Below, one piece after another: positions 5,017 through 6,466 of a stretch of 6,466 bases of DNA; within the stretch, counting starts at the first letter, position 1; the number at the start of each line of letters is the position of its first letter. Below the pieces are notes generated by a model. The model had not been told where the DNA came from. It worked only from the letters and a program-made list of their open reading frames with translations, and ran no database searches. The position numbers were made by a program, and so were the translations under genes. This DNA comes from an uncultured bacterium (GTDB lineage Bacteria; Bacillota; Clostridia; Lachnospirales; Lachnospiraceae), in NCBI GenBank assembly GCA_947071365.1, contig CAMTFT010000107.1, forward strand, positions 1 through 6,466, in the 5' to 3' direction.

Positions 5017-6420
5017 TTACTCCTCAGTCTTTCTGCGGCTCATGAAGAACATGGATGCTGCAGCGATCATGATGAGGCAGCCAACGATCGTGAAGATCGT
5101 GATACCGATGCCACCGGTGGAAGGAAGGGCGGAAAGCTTAGTATCTATTACTTCGCTTTCTGCAGAAAATTCTGCTGTTGCAGTAGTAACATCCTCACCA
5201 AGCTCTACATCGTCAATATTACTGTTTATGGAGTATCCTGTTGGAGCAGTCTTCTCTGTAATATGATAGGTACCTTTGTCAAGTCCAGATACCGTAACTT
5301 CGCCATTCGCATCTGTAGTTACTTCTGTTGCATCGTCTTCAACAGTAGTCCATCCAGTAAACTTATTATTAGCAAACTGCGCATACTGATCAGTCGCCGT
5401 ACCATCTACTGTTGTTGTTTTGCTGATCACAAATCCTGCCCCTTCAAGTTTCTTTCCTGGAGTAGCATCATCTACTTTCGTGATCTTAATCTTACCTGTG
5501 AAAAGTTCTGTATTGTCACTTCCATACTTATCTTTACCAGTCGTTGTTCCATCACCAACAAATACATCGTTTCTAACCTTTACATCCGTAACAATAGCTT
5601 TATAAGAAAGACTTATTGGCTGGTTTGCATAAGCATTCAGTGCAATATCTCCAGAATTCGCTCCAAGATACTTAGTTAAATCTAATAAAAATGAATTCCC
5701 TTCTCCCTGTAATGTTGCATATTCTGTAGCAGTATGAGCACCCTCACCGGTTCCAATTGTTACTGTAACCTCAACTGTCCCATCGTAATCACCACCATCT
5801 ACAACCTTATAGGCAGCTCCACTAATTTCATCTATTACTTTGTAGTATCTATCAGCATCTGATGCAGGTACAAACGGCACTATGGAAGTAACAGTATATG
5901 TTACTTCGCGTCCGATTTCTGTAATTTGATCTGTTTCGTCGCTGCTCTTATCTGTGGTAATATCACTTTTCTTTGCTTCTACACCTGCAGATTCTAAAGT
6001 ATCTGGCACTCCCGCTGCATTGTATCCAAAGCTGACATATGCTGCCATAGGGTTGTATGCAACTCCAGCTTCTGTCGGCCGGATATAGTACACACCTGCT
6101 TTGGTTACTGATTTTCCAGCAATCAAATCATAGCCAGCATTTGCTACATTCGTAATAGCTGCTTTAATCTCTTGTTCTGAAGCCTCTTCGGTATTTTCCG
6201 GAATATTCGGATTACCAGGAGTTGTCTTCTTAATCATTTCCCAAATTATTGTCTGATCATCATCTTTTCCAAACGCAGATCTGAAATTCTGTGCAATAGA
6301 ATCATTAGAAAATTTCCATCCAGTTGGCTGGGTAACATCTGGTTCAATAAGCTGCAGGTGCTCATATGTTGCCCCGCTTCCTGCGCCAGTTACAGGAATA
6401 TCCAATGGATTACCCTTGGC
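5017..6420 (-). CDS. LPSTG-anchored fimbrial pilin with isopeptide-forming domains, 5' end missing
   Basis: The 467 visible residues are the C-terminal bulk of a major-type pilin; the signal peptide and start of the first domain are lost at the contig edge. Residues are counted from the first real codon at 6420. The first domain (1-150) contains GVYYIRPTEAGVAYNPMAAYVSFGY, as in FimA-like fimbrial pilins before the polymerisation lysine; VEAK (K150) may replace the classical YPK motif. An isopeptide-forming fimbrial domain follows (about 168-308: IGREVTYTVTSIVPF to VRNDVFVGDG). A CnaB/SpaA-like domain comes next (about 309-428), with K315 in IKITK, E-box YHITEKTAPTGY (E389) and VIDTK (D426), suggesting a Lys-Asp rather than Lys-Asn bond. 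LPSTG (432-436), a membrane helix (about 438-459) and SRRK end it. Coding DNA is AT-richer than the sortases except at the 3' end. The apparent start MYKRQ (6435-6421) is adapter sequence, so the true N-terminus is unknown. It is probably the fibre backbone. Confidence 0.88.
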   Translation of the reverse strand, partial: AKGNPLDIPVTGAGSGATYEHLQLIEPDVTQPTGWKFSNDSIAQNFRSAFGKDDDQTIIWEMIKKTTPGNPNIPENTEEASEQEIKAAITNVANAGYDLIAGKSVTKAGVYYIRPTEAGVAYNPMAAYVSFGYNAAGVPDTLESAGVEAKKSDITTDKSSDETDQITEIGREVTYTVTSIVPFVPASDADRYYKVIDEISGAAYKVVDGGDYDGTVEVTVTIGTGEGAHTATEYATLQGEGNSFLLDLTKYLGANSGDIALNAYANQPISLSYKAIVTDVKVRNDVFVGDGTTTGKDKYGSDNTELFTGKIKITKVDDATPGKKLEGAGFVISKTTTVDGTATDQYAQFANNKFTGWTTVEDDATEVTTDANGEVTVSGLDKGTYHITEKTAPTGYSINSNIDDVELGEDVTTATAEFSAESEVIDTKLSALPSTGGIGITIFTIVGCLIMIAAASMFFMSRRKTEE

Positions 6421-6466
6421 CTGTCTCTTATACACATCTGACGCTGCCGACGACTTAATAGGTGTA
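6421..6466. other. Illumina Nextera i5-side adapter left at the contig end (artefact)
   Basis: CTGTCTCTTATACACATCT (6421-6439) is the reverse complement of the Tn5 mosaic end used in Nextera libraries. It is followed by GACGCTGCCGACGA (6440-6453), the reverse complement of the read-1 adapter part, then CTTAATAG (6454-6461) in the index position (reverse complement CTATTAAG, which I recall as index S518), then GTGTA (6462-6466), the start of reverse-complemented P5. The order and lengths match the known construct exactly. Genuine sequence therefore ends at 6420, and no feature should be called through this stretch. Confidence 0.98.

Noticed and set aside
6421..6435. MYKRQ as the N-terminus of the LPSTG pilin
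   Set aside because: These codons are the Nextera mosaic end read in frame; there is no signal peptide, and the gene is simply cut by the contig end.

Overview
This window looks like the end of a contig from a Gram-positive bacterium of class Clostridia, most likely a gut Lachnospiraceae-type organism. The family is an inference from three things: the roughly 50% GC base composition, LPxTG-type wall anchors beside class C sortases, and a clostridial-style Rpn nuclease with a YEHQS motif. It holds five protein genes: one on the plus strand at the left, then four on the minus strand that together form most of a sortase-assembled pilus locus.

Left part (1-1172): a 324-residue Rpn-family (PD-(D/E)XK) nuclease/putative transposase gene reads rightwards, preceded by a possible 7-codon leader ORF. 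It converges on the pilus locus, and a 12-bp perfect-stem hairpin (1114-1163) between the two stop codons can serve as a shared terminator.

Pilus locus, read in the direction of transcription (right to left): (1) a large surface pilin ending in LPSTG, 5' end missing (6420-5017); (2) a 188-nt gap with a 10-bp all-GC-rich hairpin (4940-4965); (3) class C sortase A with an unusual charged, repeat-bearing C-terminal tail (4828-3788); (4) class C sortase B, starting 21 nt later (3766-2861); (5) a 143-nt gap made largely of a three-copy imperfect tandem repeat that begins inside the sortase B stop region; (6) a second pilin ending in SPQTG (2717-1173), with a WxxxVxIxPK pilin motif and two CnaB-like domains. 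The likely division of work is this: both pilins are exported by Sec and held in the membrane by their C-terminal helix. The sortases then cut the T-G bond of the sorting signal and join pilins through lysine side chains into a covalent fibre. Which sortase serves which pilin cannot be read from the sequence.

The right end is not biological. Bases 6421-6466 match the Illumina Nextera i5-side adapter: mosaic end, read-1 adapter, an 8-nt index and the first bases of P5. The apparent N-terminus MYKRQ of the last ORF is therefore an artefact, and the pilin gene is cut by the contig edge. I see no tRNA, rRNA, CRISPR array or insertion sequence. The locus is a recognisable kind of system (sortase-dependent pili). 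The less ordinary points are its layout, the missing sortase lid motif, the repeat elements and the base-composition contrast inside the LPSTG pilin.
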